Origin: Planctomycetota bacterium
GTDB taxonomy: Bacteria; Planctomycetota; Phycisphaerae; Phycisphaerales; SM1A02
Assembly: GCA_022568135.1 (NCBI GenBank)
Contig: JADFFQ010000021.1
Location: 1-53,560 of the forward strand
Direction of reading: 5' to 3'
Length of the DNA stretch: 53,560 nucleotides
The position numbers were made by a program, and so were the translations under genes. Under the pieces are notes generated by a model, which worked only from the letters and a program-made list of their open reading frames with translations, was not told the DNA's origin and did no database searches. Within the stretch, counting starts at the first letter, position 1. Every line of letters starts with the position of its first letter. This document shows, in pieces, positions 7,989 through 17,325 of this stretch.

Positions 7989-9236
7989 TCACGTGGGTTG
8001 AGCGAGCAACGGCTGGATCAGCTCGACGTGTCGATCGGTTGCCCCTTGGTGGGCCCGGATGACCGCCCGACCGTTGTCCGCCAATTGCCGGCACCGCTGC
8101 GGGTCGTTCAGAAGCGTGTTGAGCGTCACGGGCAAGCCGCGGCGATCGGTTTGAATGATCCCGTCACCTGCGAGCAGGGCATCGACCGTGTCCTGGAAGT
8201 CGGCCACGGATGGACCGACGATCGTGGCCTTGCCGAGTGCGATCGGCTCGATCATGTCCGACCCGTGCAGATCGCCGAACGACCGACCGACGACCACCAC
8301 GTCGGCCAGGGCGTAGGCCTGTCGCAATTCCCCGATGGTGTCCAGCAGGAACCGGCCGGTTGCGCTGCCGCATTCGTTTCGTGACCGCCGTGCACAGCCG
8401 GGCATCGCTGCCGCGGCCTGGTCGAACCACTCCGGCTTGCGTGGGGCGCACAGCAACTGTCGGCCCTTTGGGACCGCCTCCACGAGAAGCTCGTGCTCGC
8501 CCGGCGCCGTTGAGCCGGCCACGATCAGCGGCCGGGTTCGATCGATGCCCATCTGTACGGCAAGAGCGTCGGCACCGTCAACGTGATCGGCGATCTCGGC
8601 GGTGTCCCACTTCATCGTGCCGGTGATCGGGAGTGCCCCCCTTGGGACTCCCATTCGGCGGAATCGTTGCGCATACGCTTGATTCTGAACAGCGGCGAAT
8701 GCGAGCCGACGAAAGCTGGGTCGGATAAGGGGGCCCAGAAGACGATATCCGTTGGCGCTGCGCTGGGTCAGCCGGCCGTTGATCACGCATACCGGAATCC
8801 CTCGCTGTGCGCACGCCATGGTGAAGTTCGGCCAGACCTCCAGCTCTACGAGGGCTACAACGTCGGGCTGAACGGCGTCGAGGAATCGGATGACCGCGAA
8901 GGAGAAGTCCAGCGGGTATCGAACCACCTGATGGTCCCGGGCGAAAAGGTTGGAGGCCCTTGCCCAGCCGGTGTTGGTGGTCGCGGCGATCACAATCTGA
9001 GGCGGCACGTTGAGTTGTGCCAATCGCTCGACCAGTTTGCGGATCGCGTTCACCTCCCCCACCGACACGGCATGCAACAAGATGCGCTTTTGCCCAGTTG
9101 CAGGAGTCGGGTGGGCGCACCCAAACCGCCCGGCCCAATCGGTCTTGATCTTTCCGGTGCGAATCATCCGCACAAGCCAAATCGGCGAGGTGATCATGGC
9201 GACGGCCAGGTAGATCGCGTCAATCAGCCAACGCAT
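7989..9236 (-). CDS. waaA: 3-deoxy-D-manno-octulosonic acid (Kdo) transferase
   Basis: WaaA/KdtA adds Kdo to lipid A at the inner face of the inner membrane, so this organism probably makes lipopolysaccharide. The 415-residue protein starts with a hydrophobic N-terminal segment 'LIDAIYLAVAMITSPIWLVRMI'. It then has 'ILLHAVSVGEVNAIRKLVERL', 'VIAATTNTGWARASNLF', 'YPLDFSFAVIRFLDAVQPD', 'VALVELEVWPNF' and 'VCVINGRLTQRSANGYRLL', the GT30 signature set. The GT-B C-terminal half has 'IVAGSTAPGEHELLVEA' and 'ADVVVVGRSFGDLHGSDMIEPI', where the canonical 'GGHNxxEP' appears as 'GSDMIEP'. Length matches the family. ATG 9236 gives a normal N-terminus. Confidence 0.92.
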   Translation of the reverse strand: MRWLIDAIYLAVAMITSPIWLVRMIRTGKIKTDWAGRFGCAHPTPATGQKRILLHAVSVGEVNAIRKLVERLAQLNVPPQIVIAATTNTGWARASNLFARDHQVVRYPLDFSFAVIRFLDAVQPDVVALVELEVWPNFTMACAQRGIPVCVINGRLTQRSANGYRLLGPLIRPSFRRLAFAAVQNQAYAQRFRRMGVPRGALPITGTMKWDTAEIADHVDGADALAVQMGIDRTRPLIVAGSTAPGEHELLVEAVPKGRQLLCAPRKPEWFDQAAAAMPGCARRSRNECGSATGRFLLDTIGELRQAYALADVVVVGRSFGDLHGSDMIEPIALGKATIVGPSVADFQDTVDALLAGDGIIQTDRRGLPVTLNTLLNDPQRCRQLADNGRAVIRAHQGATDRHVELIQPLLAQPT

Positions 9237-9460
9237 TGGCGAAGAGTGTATCCAGAGTTCTGGGCTGCATCAGCCGCGAGCAGCAAGGAGTGAATCGCCG
9301 CGCAAATCAACGGACCGTCGCCCGGATCAGACCGTGGGCGGCGACGGCCTTCGCAGCCGACCCGACCGTGGGAACCGAGACCCGACGGGCTGCGGATGTG
9401 ATCGAGAAAAGGAATCCGACGCACTCCCTTGGCAGGTTGCGCGTCTACTGCAACAATAGA

Positions 9461-9479
9461 TCAAGGGCGTCGCCCTTGA
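9461..9479. promoter_or_regulatory. Inverted repeat immediately before an FHA-domain gene
   Basis: TCAAGGGCG, one base, then CGCCCTTGA forms a perfect 9-bp inverted repeat ending two bases before the ATG at 9481. It could be an operator, or an RNA hairpin over the start. It also makes the downstream ATG at 9523 a plausible true start. Confidence 0.45.
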
Positions 9480-9480
9480 G

Positions 9481-9822
9481 ATGACGACACGAATGGCACG
9501 GGGTCACGGGTTGGCCAGCCACATGATGGAACTGCACGTCTGCAATCGGGATGGATCGCTCCTGCGGGCCTACGCCTTGGGGGACAGCGAGGAGGTGATC
9601 ATCGGCCGAGATGACACGTGCGATATCCAGATCCGCGCCAAGAGTGTTTCAAGAGAGCATTGTGCGATCGAGCGTGAGGGCGATGATTTGATTCTTCGCG
9701 ACCTCGGCTCGACGGGGGGCACCTTTCTACACGGAAAACGTGTGGACAAGGTCCGGCTGACCGACGGCTTGGAGGTCGTCATCGGGCCCGCGATTCTGAA
9801 ATTCTATGACAGTGGAATCTGA
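9481..9822 (+). CDS. Stand-alone FHA domain protein
   Basis: A 113-residue protein made up almost wholly of one forkhead-associated domain, which binds phosphothreonine peptides. The conserved residues are visible: 'VIIGRDDTCDIQI' (GR motif), 'KSVSREHCAIEREGDDLILRDLGSTGGTFLHGKRV' (SxxH and the LxSxNGTxxN-like 'LGSTGGTFLHG', with the usual Asn replaced by Gly). The start is uncertain: 9481 lies against an inverted repeat, while ATG-ATG at 9523/9526 ('MMELHVCNRDG') begins right at the domain. It has no enzyme domain and no kinase nearby. It is divergent from waaA. Confidence 0.85.
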   Translation: MTTRMARGHGLASHMMELHVCNRDGSLLRAYALGDSEEVIIGRDDTCDIQIRAKSVSREHCAIEREGDDLILRDLGSTGGTFLHGKRVDKVRLTDGLEVVIGPAILKFYDSGI

Positions 9823-9987
9823 TCCAGCCGACTCGATATCCGCCGGCAGCGTGCGACGAATCTCCACCCGGCCGGGTGCCGGAGGCGAGTAACGCCCGTG
9901 AAAAAACCGTCCGGTTCGCGCCCGGGCGGTGCGAGGGGCAATGAGGTGAAACGACTGCTTCCCAACGGGCCCACGCGCGGCGGTGGG

Positions 9988-11298
9988 TCAATACCGGCCA
10001 CCTCCTCGCTGGGCCTTCTTGAGGTCCGCAAGCTCCTTGCGGAGATCGGCAATAGTCCGGTCAATCTCGTCCTTCGTCCACGGAATCCTCATCTTGGCGA
10101 CGTTGGGGCAAGCATCATGCCAATCCTTCAGCTCTTTGTAGAGTTGGATCTTGGCACCGATGGCCACGATCGGATCACCGGCCCCTTCCTTGTAGTAACT
10201 AAGCCGAGCCAGCGTCCTGGGAATCTCCACCTGTGCCCGGTCCACCGTCTTATGCCACCTTGCGGCGATCTTGCGGCCGTAGTCATCAATCTCATGCCAC
10301 TGGGGAAGGTGGAGCAGATTCGCCAAGTCGTCCTCGGTGTCTGCAGTCCCGTCAGAGAACCCGCAGCGTAAGGCCGTCGAGGAGGTGAACACCAGGTTGC
10401 TCTTGTCGTCGGAGAGGACGAACTCCCCGGAGAGATCATTGTACCAGGTGACTTCGCCTGTTTCGGGGTCCTTGTCGTACGAGAGCATGCGTGGTGCATG
10501 GATCATGGCATGGGCGATATACGGGCTGCGGTCCCCACCCTCCATCCATTTCCCAGCGGTCTTCAGCCATGCCTCAAGTTCCTTGCCCTGCATCGCTGTT
10601 GTGCCGGAATACCCTGTCATAGCACCAAGGGTGCCTTCGGTCATGAAGTAAATCTCATCGCAGGCAAGTGCCGACGCGGCCGCCGCGGAGATGGCTGTCT
10701 TGATCCATGCAACGACACGATGCCGTTTCTTGGCCTCCATGATCGTTGCATGAATCGTCTCCATTTCAATTCCGCCGCCGTGCGAATCCATGAGAAGCAC
10801 GATAATCTGGCCTTCACCATACTGGTCGGCATGCTTCGCGATGGTCTCGACTTCCTCGTGGCGGAACTTCACACCAACAGTGCCTGACATAGGCAAGACA
10901 AACACCCCGGGCTGATGAGCACCGGCATCACCGGAGTCGGCAGAGCGGCGGCCGCTGCTGGTACGGTCACGGGCGGTTGAGCTTTCGGTTTCCGCCATCG
11001 TCTCCGACTCGATGGTTCGGATCGCTACAATGTCGGCCTTGAAGATCGTCTTGCGTCGGGTCTCTCCCGCCATGTCACCGTCGATCGTGACATGGTACGC
11101 AGCCGCGGCGACCATCCGGCCCTGGAATACGACCTCGATACCCTGCTGGAGAATCTTGAGCTCGACGTAATCTGAAATCTCGCCTCGCCAGCGGGACCCG
11201 TCCTTGAGTCGAATCTGTACTGCCTCGCCCCCAAGCGCCGCCGTAGCGATACAGCCAACGATCGTGCATACAAGCGCGTTTCGAATAAGGTGCTTCAT
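9988..11298 (-). CDS. Exported ClpP/crotonase-fold serine protease-like protein (NfeD/SppA type), likely active member
   Basis: A 436-residue protein with signal peptide 'MKHLIRNALVCTIVGCIATAALGG'. A small beta-rich domain follows ('VQIRLKDGSRWRGEISDY', residues 27-44). A ClpP-like domain comes next: 'GVFVLPMSGTVG' (131-142), 'IIVLLMDSHGGGIEMETIHATI' (165-186) and 'VVAWIKTAISAAAASALACDEIYF' (195-218). Aligning 'ISAAAASALACD' with the NfeD/SppA block 'ASAGAYIALACD' puts a Ser at the catalytic position (Ser204). The tail is a charged helix ending KKAQRGGGRY. It lies 91 bases downstream of a paralogue on the same strand, so they are probably co-transcribed. Substrate unknown. Confidence 0.7.
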   Translation of the reverse strand: MKHLIRNALVCTIVGCIATAALGGEAVQIRLKDGSRWRGEISDYVELKILQQGIEVVFQGRMVAAAAYHVTIDGDMAGETRRKTIFKADIVAIRTIESETMAETESSTARDRTSSGRRSADSGDAGAHQPGVFVLPMSGTVGVKFRHEEVETIAKHADQYGEGQIIVLLMDSHGGGIEMETIHATIMEAKKRHRVVAWIKTAISAAAASALACDEIYFMTEGTLGAMTGYSGTTAMQGKELEAWLKTAGKWMEGGDRSPYIAHAMIHAPRMLSYDKDPETGEVTWYNDLSGEFVLSDDKSNLVFTSSTALRCGFSDGTADTEDDLANLLHLPQWHEIDDYGRKIAARWHKTVDRAQVEIPRTLARLSYYKEGAGDPIVAIGAKIQLYKELKDWHDACPNVAKMRIPWTKDEIDRTIADLRKELADLKKAQRGGGRY

Positions 11299-11389
11299 GG
11301 TTATTACTCGTCAGTTCGATTCAGCGGTGCGAAGAATGCGGTTTGCAGGAGCCATGGTAGAGCTTGAGTTTCCGGTTCGGCCGGGGTGT

Positions 11390-12829
11390 CTACCGGCGCC
11401 CAGTGCCGCCACGACCCATTCCCCGCCCTCCGCCGCCACGACCGCGGTCTTGTTGTTTCAGAGCCCGGATTTGCTCTTTGATTTTTTCGACCTCGATCTC
11501 CATTTCGAGCTTTGTTTTTCCCAGGTCGGTTCGCCAGCGGATTTCCACGGCCTTGTAGCGCTCCATCGCCTTGATGATATTCTCGAGGTCGCGCTTCGCC
11601 CGGCCGAGCCACTTCAAGGTCTCATCCCCGGTGGCCCACCTTTGGTGCTGGAAATAGTCTTGCAACCATTTCTTGCTGTTCTCGAACGACCGGCGCCACT
11701 GTTCCGTGTAATTCTCAACCAGCTGCTCGCCCTTTCCTTCAATCACGCGGTACTCGCGGTAGCCGAGCAGGAACGCCAAGTCGTCGAGCGTCTCGACCGT
11801 GCCATCGCTGATGGCGAGGTCCTCAGCGGCCTTGGCCGAGAAGTCAACAGTGTTCTCATCGTCGTCGTCCACAAGGAACTCGCCGAGGTCGTTTAACGAC
11901 CAGACAACTTCTCGACCCTTGAAAGAAGCGCTGAGTTTGTACGTTGGGTCCACCATTGCATCTGCCAGTTCGAGACCGTATCCTCCGTACTCCAACAACG
12001 ATTTGGCCGATCCCATCCACGCGGCCATCATCTTGGCCCGGATATCGTCGTCTGACCATTGGTCAGCGCCGGTGAGCGCAAACACTGCCCGCATCCCGCC
12101 AAGCCGCGCGCTCGGCGTCATATAAAGCTCATCCCACGCCAGGGCCACCGTTGAACTAATCCCTATGGAATCCTGAACCCACATAACCTGTCGGATGTCA
12201 CGGAGGTCATCGCGGAATATGTTGACCAGATCCTTGTATTCGTCGAAGTCCGGCCGACTCAGCTCCGCCAAGTCCACATCGCCCAGAGCCGCAGCAAACG
12301 AATCTTCATAATCCTTGCTATCCAGCTTGATGATGATCACGTCGGGGTCGTGCAGCCGAATATCTTCTGCCACTTTCTCGTAGATGGAGGGATGGATGTC
12401 GGTACCCATCTGGCCCTTCATGGGGATGAGGTACAGACCGGGGAGGTTTGGGGCATCGCCTGCGGGACGAGCCCGACCGAAGCTGGTTCTCTCCGAGGTC
12501 GTTGCCGGATCATTCTTTTTCTTGCTGGACAACGCCTCGTCCTGGGCCTTGTCGTCAACGACCACACCGCGCTCGATGTGGGCGATCTCGTCCAATCTGA
12601 ACGTCCGGCGAGATTTCATGTGCAGTTTCAGATCGATGATCTCAAATACGATCTGGGTCTTGGTCTCGGTGAGGATACGGCCGTGCAACTCCCGCCCGTC
12701 AACCATGTGCAGAATGTCCTCGGTTGACACATCACCGTCGTCGCGCGCCAAGCCGGAGGATGGAGCAAGAAGCGCGACAACCACGGCGACAAAAGCGATT
12801 CTTAGCCAGGCAGCAGGAGGGGATTTCAT
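11390..12829 (-). CDS. Paralogous ClpP-fold protein, probable pseudo-protease
   Basis: A 479-residue paralogue of the next gene downstream, with the same plan. It has signal peptide 'MKSPPAAWLRIAFVAVVVALL', small beta domain 'ILHMVDGRELHGRILTETK' (residues 39-57), 'GLYLIPMKGQMG' (131-142), ClpP-like block 'VMWVQDSIGISSTVALAWDELYM' (215-237), a long charged helix, and a Gly/Arg-rich end. In the ungapped alignment ending at the shared Asp (233 here, 214 in the paralogue), the catalytic Ser becomes Gly223; Ser221, Ser225 and Ser226 are nearby. The 'DSHGGG' loop is also replaced by 'LDSKDYEDS'. It may be an inactive partner of the active paralogue. A GAGG lies upstream of ATG 12829. Confidence 0.65.
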   Translation of the reverse strand: MKSPPAAWLRIAFVAVVVALLAPSSGLARDDGDVSTEDILHMVDGRELHGRILTETKTQIVFEIIDLKLHMKSRRTFRLDEIAHIERGVVVDDKAQDEALSSKKKNDPATTSERTSFGRARPAGDAPNLPGLYLIPMKGQMGTDIHPSIYEKVAEDIRLHDPDVIIIKLDSKDYEDSFAAALGDVDLAELSRPDFDEYKDLVNIFRDDLRDIRQVMWVQDSIGISSTVALAWDELYMTPSARLGGMRAVFALTGADQWSDDDIRAKMMAAWMGSAKSLLEYGGYGLELADAMVDPTYKLSASFKGREVVWSLNDLGEFLVDDDDENTVDFSAKAAEDLAISDGTVETLDDLAFLLGYREYRVIEGKGEQLVENYTEQWRRSFENSKKWLQDYFQHQRWATGDETLKWLGRAKRDLENIIKAMERYKAVEIRWRTDLGKTKLEMEIEVEKIKEQIRALKQQDRGRGGGGRGMGRGGTGRR

Positions 12830-13062
12830 GGGGCAACCTCACATGTAAAGCTGGGTGAGCACCGAACGCAGAGCCCGATCGGCAACGTCTTGGGTCCCAA
12901 TGCAGCGCCCGTGCGCATATCGCCGATGCGGCATTCTGTGAGTACTGTATCCGACGCATCGCGCAGGGCAAAGTTTCGTCCTTCATGTTCTTCCGCTCCG
13001 CGGCCCGGCCCGGGGGGGGCCGTGAACCCGGCCGAATCGACTGCAGCCGGATTGCCCGCCGA

Positions 13063-14331
13063 TCAAGTGTCCGGCGAACCACCCTCTGCGGTCAGGGAGA
13101 TCGTCTTCGCCAGAGCCAACGCCGCGGCCTTTTCTCGGACAGTCCCCTCAAGCTGGGCGTCGTACACCGCATCCAGCACCCGTTTGAAAAGGGGTCCGCG
13201 GGGCAGCCCCAGGGCGATCAGGTCGTGGCCGCCGATCAACGCAGGGGGGGCCAAATCCGATTCGGCCAGCACCGACACCTCTCGGCGGATTCTGACCCAT
13301 GCCTGGGGGTCGGTCGCTTGGAGCAGTAGCAGAGCCTCGTCGAACTCGCCCCCGGCCGCCAGCCGCTTCTGTTTGGCGACCCGCAGCTGTGGCCAGGAGC
13401 CACGCAACAATGTCTCGTAGACATCCAGACATCGGCTCATGGCCGTCTGATCGGCGTTGGACAGCAGCAAGGCTGCCGACCACCGCCGGGCACGCGCGGT
13501 CACGTCCGCATCAGCATCCTCGTGGCGGTCGAGCAGCCACGCCGCAAGGGCCGTGGGGTACGCAACGTCGGGGGGCAGCCGGCCGAGACGGTTGGGCGCC
13601 GCGGCTTGGTGGGGCTCACGCAGCACAGCCTGATCGAGCCCCAGGGTCTGAAGCTCCATCGCCGCTACCGCCCGGTTTCGGTCGCTGAGCATCTGCTTGA
13701 CCTCTTGGCCGATGCGCTCTGGGCTGACGCCCGGCAGGTCATCGGCGCCTGCACGAATCGCCTCGCTTGTCGCGGCGTCGATGGCGAAACCAAACCGTGC
13801 GGAGAACCGCACTGCCCGCAGCATCCGCAGGCGATCTTCTCGCAGCCGAGCATGGGGATCGCCAATGGCTCTGATCAGCTTGGCCTTGAGATCCGCCTGG
13901 CCCCCGACGAAATCAATAAGCTCGCCCGTGAGCGGGTTCTCAAACAGGCCGTTGATCGTGAAATCACGGCGCTGCGCGTCGTGCCGGGCGTCGGAGTAGG
14001 CCACCGTGTCGGGGTGGCGGCCGTCGGAGTACACACCCTCGGTGCGGAAGGCGGCGACCTGAATCTGGTGGCCCATTGACGACACCAACATCACCCCGAA
14101 CGATTCCCCGACATGCTGGGACTTGCGAAACAGCTTGCCCACCGCATCCGGCCTCGCATCCGTCGCGATGTCATAGTCGGTCGGCTCCAGGCCCATCAGT
14201 CGGTCGCGGACACAGCCGCCAGCGAAGTACGCGATATTGCCCGCTTCAGTCAACGAACGCACAACCTGCATGGCCGCGGTTCGAAGATCAACGCGGCTGT
14301 CGCCACGCGGCTTGTCACCCTGTGATTGCAT
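13063..14331 (-). CDS. CCA tRNA nucleotidyltransferase / poly(A) polymerase family
   Basis: A 422-residue class II nucleotidyltransferase that adds or repairs tRNA 3' CCA ends (or acts as poly(A) polymerase). The head domain has 'AYFAGGCVRDRLMGLEPTDYDIATDARPD', with the catalytic DxD and GGxVRD. It continues with 'FGVMLVSSMGHQIQVAAFRTEGVYSDGRHPDTV', 'DAQRRDFTINGLFENP' and 'LIRAIGDPHARLREDRLRMLRAVRFSARFGF'. The C-terminal neck/body is helical. Whether it makes CCA, only C or A, or poly(A) cannot be told from sequence alone. rsmD lies just upstream on the same strand (12-base gap), a likely RNA-maturation pair. Confidence 0.9.
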   Translation of the reverse strand: MQSQGDKPRGDSRVDLRTAAMQVVRSLTEAGNIAYFAGGCVRDRLMGLEPTDYDIATDARPDAVGKLFRKSQHVGESFGVMLVSSMGHQIQVAAFRTEGVYSDGRHPDTVAYSDARHDAQRRDFTINGLFENPLTGELIDFVGGQADLKAKLIRAIGDPHARLREDRLRMLRAVRFSARFGFAIDAATSEAIRAGADDLPGVSPERIGQEVKQMLSDRNRAVAAMELQTLGLDQAVLREPHQAAAPNRLGRLPPDVAYPTALAAWLLDRHEDADADVTARARRWSAALLLSNADQTAMSRCLDVYETLLRGSWPQLRVAKQKRLAAGGEFDEALLLLQATDPQAWVRIRREVSVLAESDLAPPALIGGHDLIALGLPRGPLFKRVLDAVYDAQLEGTVREKAAALALAKTISLTAEGGSPDT

Positions 14332-14342
14332 CTGGCAAGAGC

Positions 14343-14975
14343 CTAGGCGGTGTGATGCTGGGCGGATTGCGCCGAGCTGGGCACGGCCGGCCCGGCGGCT
14401 GTCGCGGGCTCATAAATCAGCACCCACATGTCCTTTCTGTACTGATGATCCTCCGGCCCAACGAAGCCCGGAATTGTAAGATCAACGGCGTTGGGGCCAA
14501 GCGGGCTTCGAAGAACCGCAAAACCGCGATCGCCCATGATCGTCCGGCACCGAGCGATCTGCTGCAGGACCCGGGGCCGCGACTGCTGATCCTCCATCAT
14601 CTTGTATGGAGGATCGATGAAGATCAGATCCGCCGGCTGCGGTGCCCGTAGCAAGCACGTTTGAGCCAGCGCATCACCGAGCATCGCCTTTGCCCGCTCG
14701 CCGCAGCCCAGCCGTTGGATATTTCTCTGCAGGACACGATAGATCTTGGGATTGTTCTCCACCATCAACACCGCTGCGGCGCCGCGGCTGACCGCCTCCA
14801 GCCCGGCCGTTCCGACGCCGGCAAACAAGTCCAGCACCCGCGCGCCATCAAACCACTCGTGCAGCATGCCGAAGACCGATTCCTTGACCCGACTCAGCAT
14901 TGGCCGGGTCGTCTCGTCATCGGGGACGGTGACCAACACTCGCGAGCGGAACTCGCCGGCAATGATCTTCACCAT
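14343..14975 (-). CDS. rsmD: 16S rRNA (guanine(966)-N2)-methyltransferase
   Basis: RsmD methylates G966 of 16S rRNA. The 210-residue protein has 'MVKIIAGEFRSRVL' (family N-terminus), 'TRPMLSRVKESVFGML', the SAM motif 'VLDLFAGVGTAGLEAVSRGA', 'VENNPKIYRVLQRNIQRL' and the catalytic 'LIFIDPPYKM' (usual DPPY). The C-terminal tail is Ala/Pro/Ser-rich and probably disordered. I chose ATG 14975 because it gives the normal family N-terminus; a frame open to 15026 would add 17 Ala/Val-rich residues. It precedes cca by 12 bases. Confidence 0.9.
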   Translation of the reverse strand: MVKIIAGEFRSRVLVTVPDDETTRPMLSRVKESVFGMLHEWFDGARVLDLFAGVGTAGLEAVSRGAAAVLMVENNPKIYRVLQRNIQRLGCGERAKAMLGDALAQTCLLRAPQPADLIFIDPPYKMMEDQQSRPRVLQQIARCRTIMGDRGFAVLRSPLGPNAVDLTIPGFVGPEDHQYRKDMWVLIYEPATAAGPAVPSSAQSAQHHTA

Positions 14976-15161
14976 TGGTCCGCGGGCCTCCAGGGAAACG
15001 GCCACGGCCCCAACCGCAGCTGCCAATCCCCCATTGCTACCTCAAATGGTACACCGTGAACAGGACCCGGCGACCGCCCACCTCGAACTGACGTCCTTTC
15101 CACCATCATGCACTGCGCGGCGCCACCGATATACTTGTCCGCTCGGTGCGGAGTGATTCCG

Positions 15162-16040
15162 ATGATGGACACGACCGGCGAGAATGACCAAGCGTTCTTC
15201 ACCGTCGTCGCCTGGCCGCAGGGCTGGAGCCGAGACGCGCTGGCTGACCTGCTGGCTCCGGCGCTGGGGATGGACCGGCCGACGGTGTACCTGCGGCTCG
15301 GGCGTGACCCGCCGGCCATCCTCGGACGGATCGATGGCGCCAAGGTTCAGCCGGGCATTGATATTCTGCGGCAGCGTGGAGGCGACGCCTTCGCGCCCAC
15401 CCTCGCTGATATCGAGGCCCTGGGGCCGACGCTCAAGATCAAACAGATGTAGGCTGCCGACGGACGGTTTGACATCGTGCAATGGCGCGGACCGTCCGGC
15501 CATATCCCGTTTTCGCAGATCCAGATCCTTGTGCGAGTCCAGTTGAGTGAAACGAAACAAGAACCACAAGCCACTTTTGACGTTCGTAACGTCAGCCGTA
15601 TCCTTGGAAACCCGGCCTTGGCCGTCGGCTATGGCTACGGCGGCGCGCTCGGTCTGGCCTTGGGCTTTCAATGTGCAAATGCGATGGAGTCTGAGGACCG
15701 AGCACTCGCCACAATACAGACGTCGCACAAGCTGGACCTTCACACCACCGATGGCAAGGTCTACCAGATCGATGGCGACAAGTTCGGCTTCCAGATTCTT
15801 GGAGACACCCGCGGCTACAGCGACAACACCAACGTCGATCGGATGTGTGAGCTGATCGCACACGTTGTGCCGGATGTCATCATTGATCCCTACTTCGGGC
15901 TGTGGAAGCCTCCCCCGGGCCATCTCAAGCTGCGGCTGCCCCGGATGCGTGTCAACCACGACGATCCGGCCTTTGCGTTTTATTCCCGATGGGCGGCCCT
16001 GTTGTACCGCCATATCCTGGGCGATGCGGCTGGGTTGTGA
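15162..16040 (+). pseudogene. Conserved hypothetical protein interrupted by in-frame TAG
   Basis: One reading frame runs from ATG 15162 (GGAG eight bases upstream) to TGA at 16038-16040, broken only by TAG at 15450-15452 (codon 97 of 293). The upstream part ends '...DIEALGPTLKIKQM'. The next codons read on in the same frame as 'AADGRFDIVQWRGPSGHIPFSQIQIL', and the downstream part is rich in ordered sequence ('DLHTTDGKVYQIDGDKFGFQILGD', '[17 protein letters not shown]'). Coding character on both sides shows they were one gene. A CAG to TAG change would explain it. I do not recognise the family. It is followed 46 bases later by trpB. Nonsense mutation, readthrough and sequencing error remain possible. 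Confidence 0.7.
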
Positions 16041-16086
16041 TCCCGCGGCGACGCAGATGCCGGACCCTACTTACACTGGTTGGGGC

Positions 16087-17286
16087 ATGAGCAAGCTCAC
16101 GACGCTCCCAGATGCTGCCGGGCGGTTCGGGCCCTTCGGCGGTCGATATGTGCCCGAGACGCTGATCGCGGCCTTGGATCAACTTGCCGAGGCGTATGCG
16201 CAGGCGCGAGGAGACGAGCGATTCCAGGTCGAGCTTGGCGAGCTGCTCAGTCAATACGCCGGCCGGCCGACGCCGCTGACCTTCGCCCAGCGCCTCACCG
16301 ATTATGCAAGCGGGGCGAAGGTCTACCTGAAGCGAGAAGATCTCGCTCACACCGGAGCGCACAAGATCAACAATACGCTCGGGCAGGCGTTGCTGGCGGT
16401 CCGTATGGGCAAGAAGCGGGTGATCGCGGAGACCGGTGCCGGCCAGCACGGCGTGGCCACCGCCACCGCAGCCGCCCACTTCGGCCTGCAATGCGAAGTC
16501 TACATGGGCGCCGAAGACGTTCGCCGCCAACGTCTCAACGTCTTTCGCATGGAGCTGCTTGGGGCCAAAGTGCATGTGGTCGAGACCGGCTCCCGCACGC
16601 TCAAAGATGCGACCAACGAGGCGCTGCGCGACTGGATGGAGACCGCCGAGCATACCCACTATATCCTTGGATCCGTCGTAGGCCCGCACCCGTTTCCGAT
16701 GATCGTGCGGGACTTTCAATCGGTCATCGGCCGCGAGTGTCGAGCGCAGTGCCTCGATGCGTTGGGCCGGCTCCCCGATGAGATCATCGCCTGTGTGGGT
16801 GGCGGGTCGAACGCGGCCGGCATGTTCTATCCCTTCATCGACGATGAGACCGTGAAGCTCGTGGGTGTGGAGGCCGGGGGAAGATCAACCGCGATCGGCG
16901 ATCATGCGGCGCCGCTGCGTTACGGCTCGCCCGGGGTGCTGCACGGCTCGCTTAGCTACGTGTTGCAGGACGAGTTCGGCCAGACTCAGGCGGTTCATTC
17001 CTGCTCAGCCGGATTGGACTACCCCGGGGTGGGGCCGGAGCTCTCCTGCTGGAAAGAAGCCGGACGCGTGGAATACACGACCGTGACCGACGCCGAGGCG
17101 ATCGATGCGTTTTGTCTGATGAGTCGGCTGGAGGGGATTGTCCCGGCGTTGGAGCCGGCCCACGCCATCGCCGTGGCCGTCGAACACGCCAAGGCCATGA
17201 CGCCCGATCAGACTTTGGTGATCAATCTCTCCGGCCGAGGCGATAAAGATGTGCAGGAAGTCGCACGGTTGCTGGAGGAGCGCTGA
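16087..17286 (+). CDS. trpB: Tryptophan synthase beta chain
   Basis: TrpB condenses indole with serine to tryptophan using PLP. The 399-residue protein shows '[19 protein letters not shown]', the PLP-lysine block '[24 protein letters not shown]', '[16 protein letters not shown]', '[21 protein letters not shown]', the phosphate cup '[12 protein letters not shown]', 'GVEAGGRS' and '[12 protein letters not shown]', all normal for TrpB1. ATG 16087 ('[15 protein letters not shown]') is the usual start; the longer frame from 15865 runs through the preceding gene. No trpA or other trp gene is adjacent. Confidence 0.96.
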   Translation: MSKLTTLPDAAGRFGPFGGRYVPETLIAALDQLAEAYAQARGDERFQVELGELLSQYAGRPTPLTFAQRLTDYASGAKVYLKREDLAHTGAHKINNTLGQALLAVRMGKKRVIAETGAGQHGVATATAAAHFGLQCEVYMGAEDVRRQRLNVFRMELLGAKVHVVETGSRTLKDATNEALRDWMETAEHTHYILGSVVGPHPFPMIVRDFQSVIGRECRAQCLDALGRLPDEIIACVGGGSNAAGMFYPFIDDETVKLVGVEAGGRSTAIGDHAAPLRYGSPGVLHGSLSYVLQDEFGQTQAVHSCSAGLDYPGVGPELSCWKEAGRVEYTTVTDAEAIDAFCLMSRLEGIVPALEPAHAIAVAVEHAKAMTPDQTLVINLSGRGDKDVQEVARLLEER

Positions 17287-17325
17287 GGCGTGGTCATTGA
17301 AATGACTCGGATTTGGTCCTCCCCT

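Noticed and set aside
7531..8094. 187-codon minus-strand frame overlapping the waaA end
   Set aside because: It overlaps the waaA coding end in another frame and has low-complexity Arg/Ser/His composition with no recognised family.
15042..16013. Long minus-strand open frame (323 codons) antisense to the TAG-split gene
   Set aside because: It is rich in shadow-type residues (Arg/Gln/Val), has no ribosome site and no family, and the plus frame has stronger coding character on both sides of the TAG.
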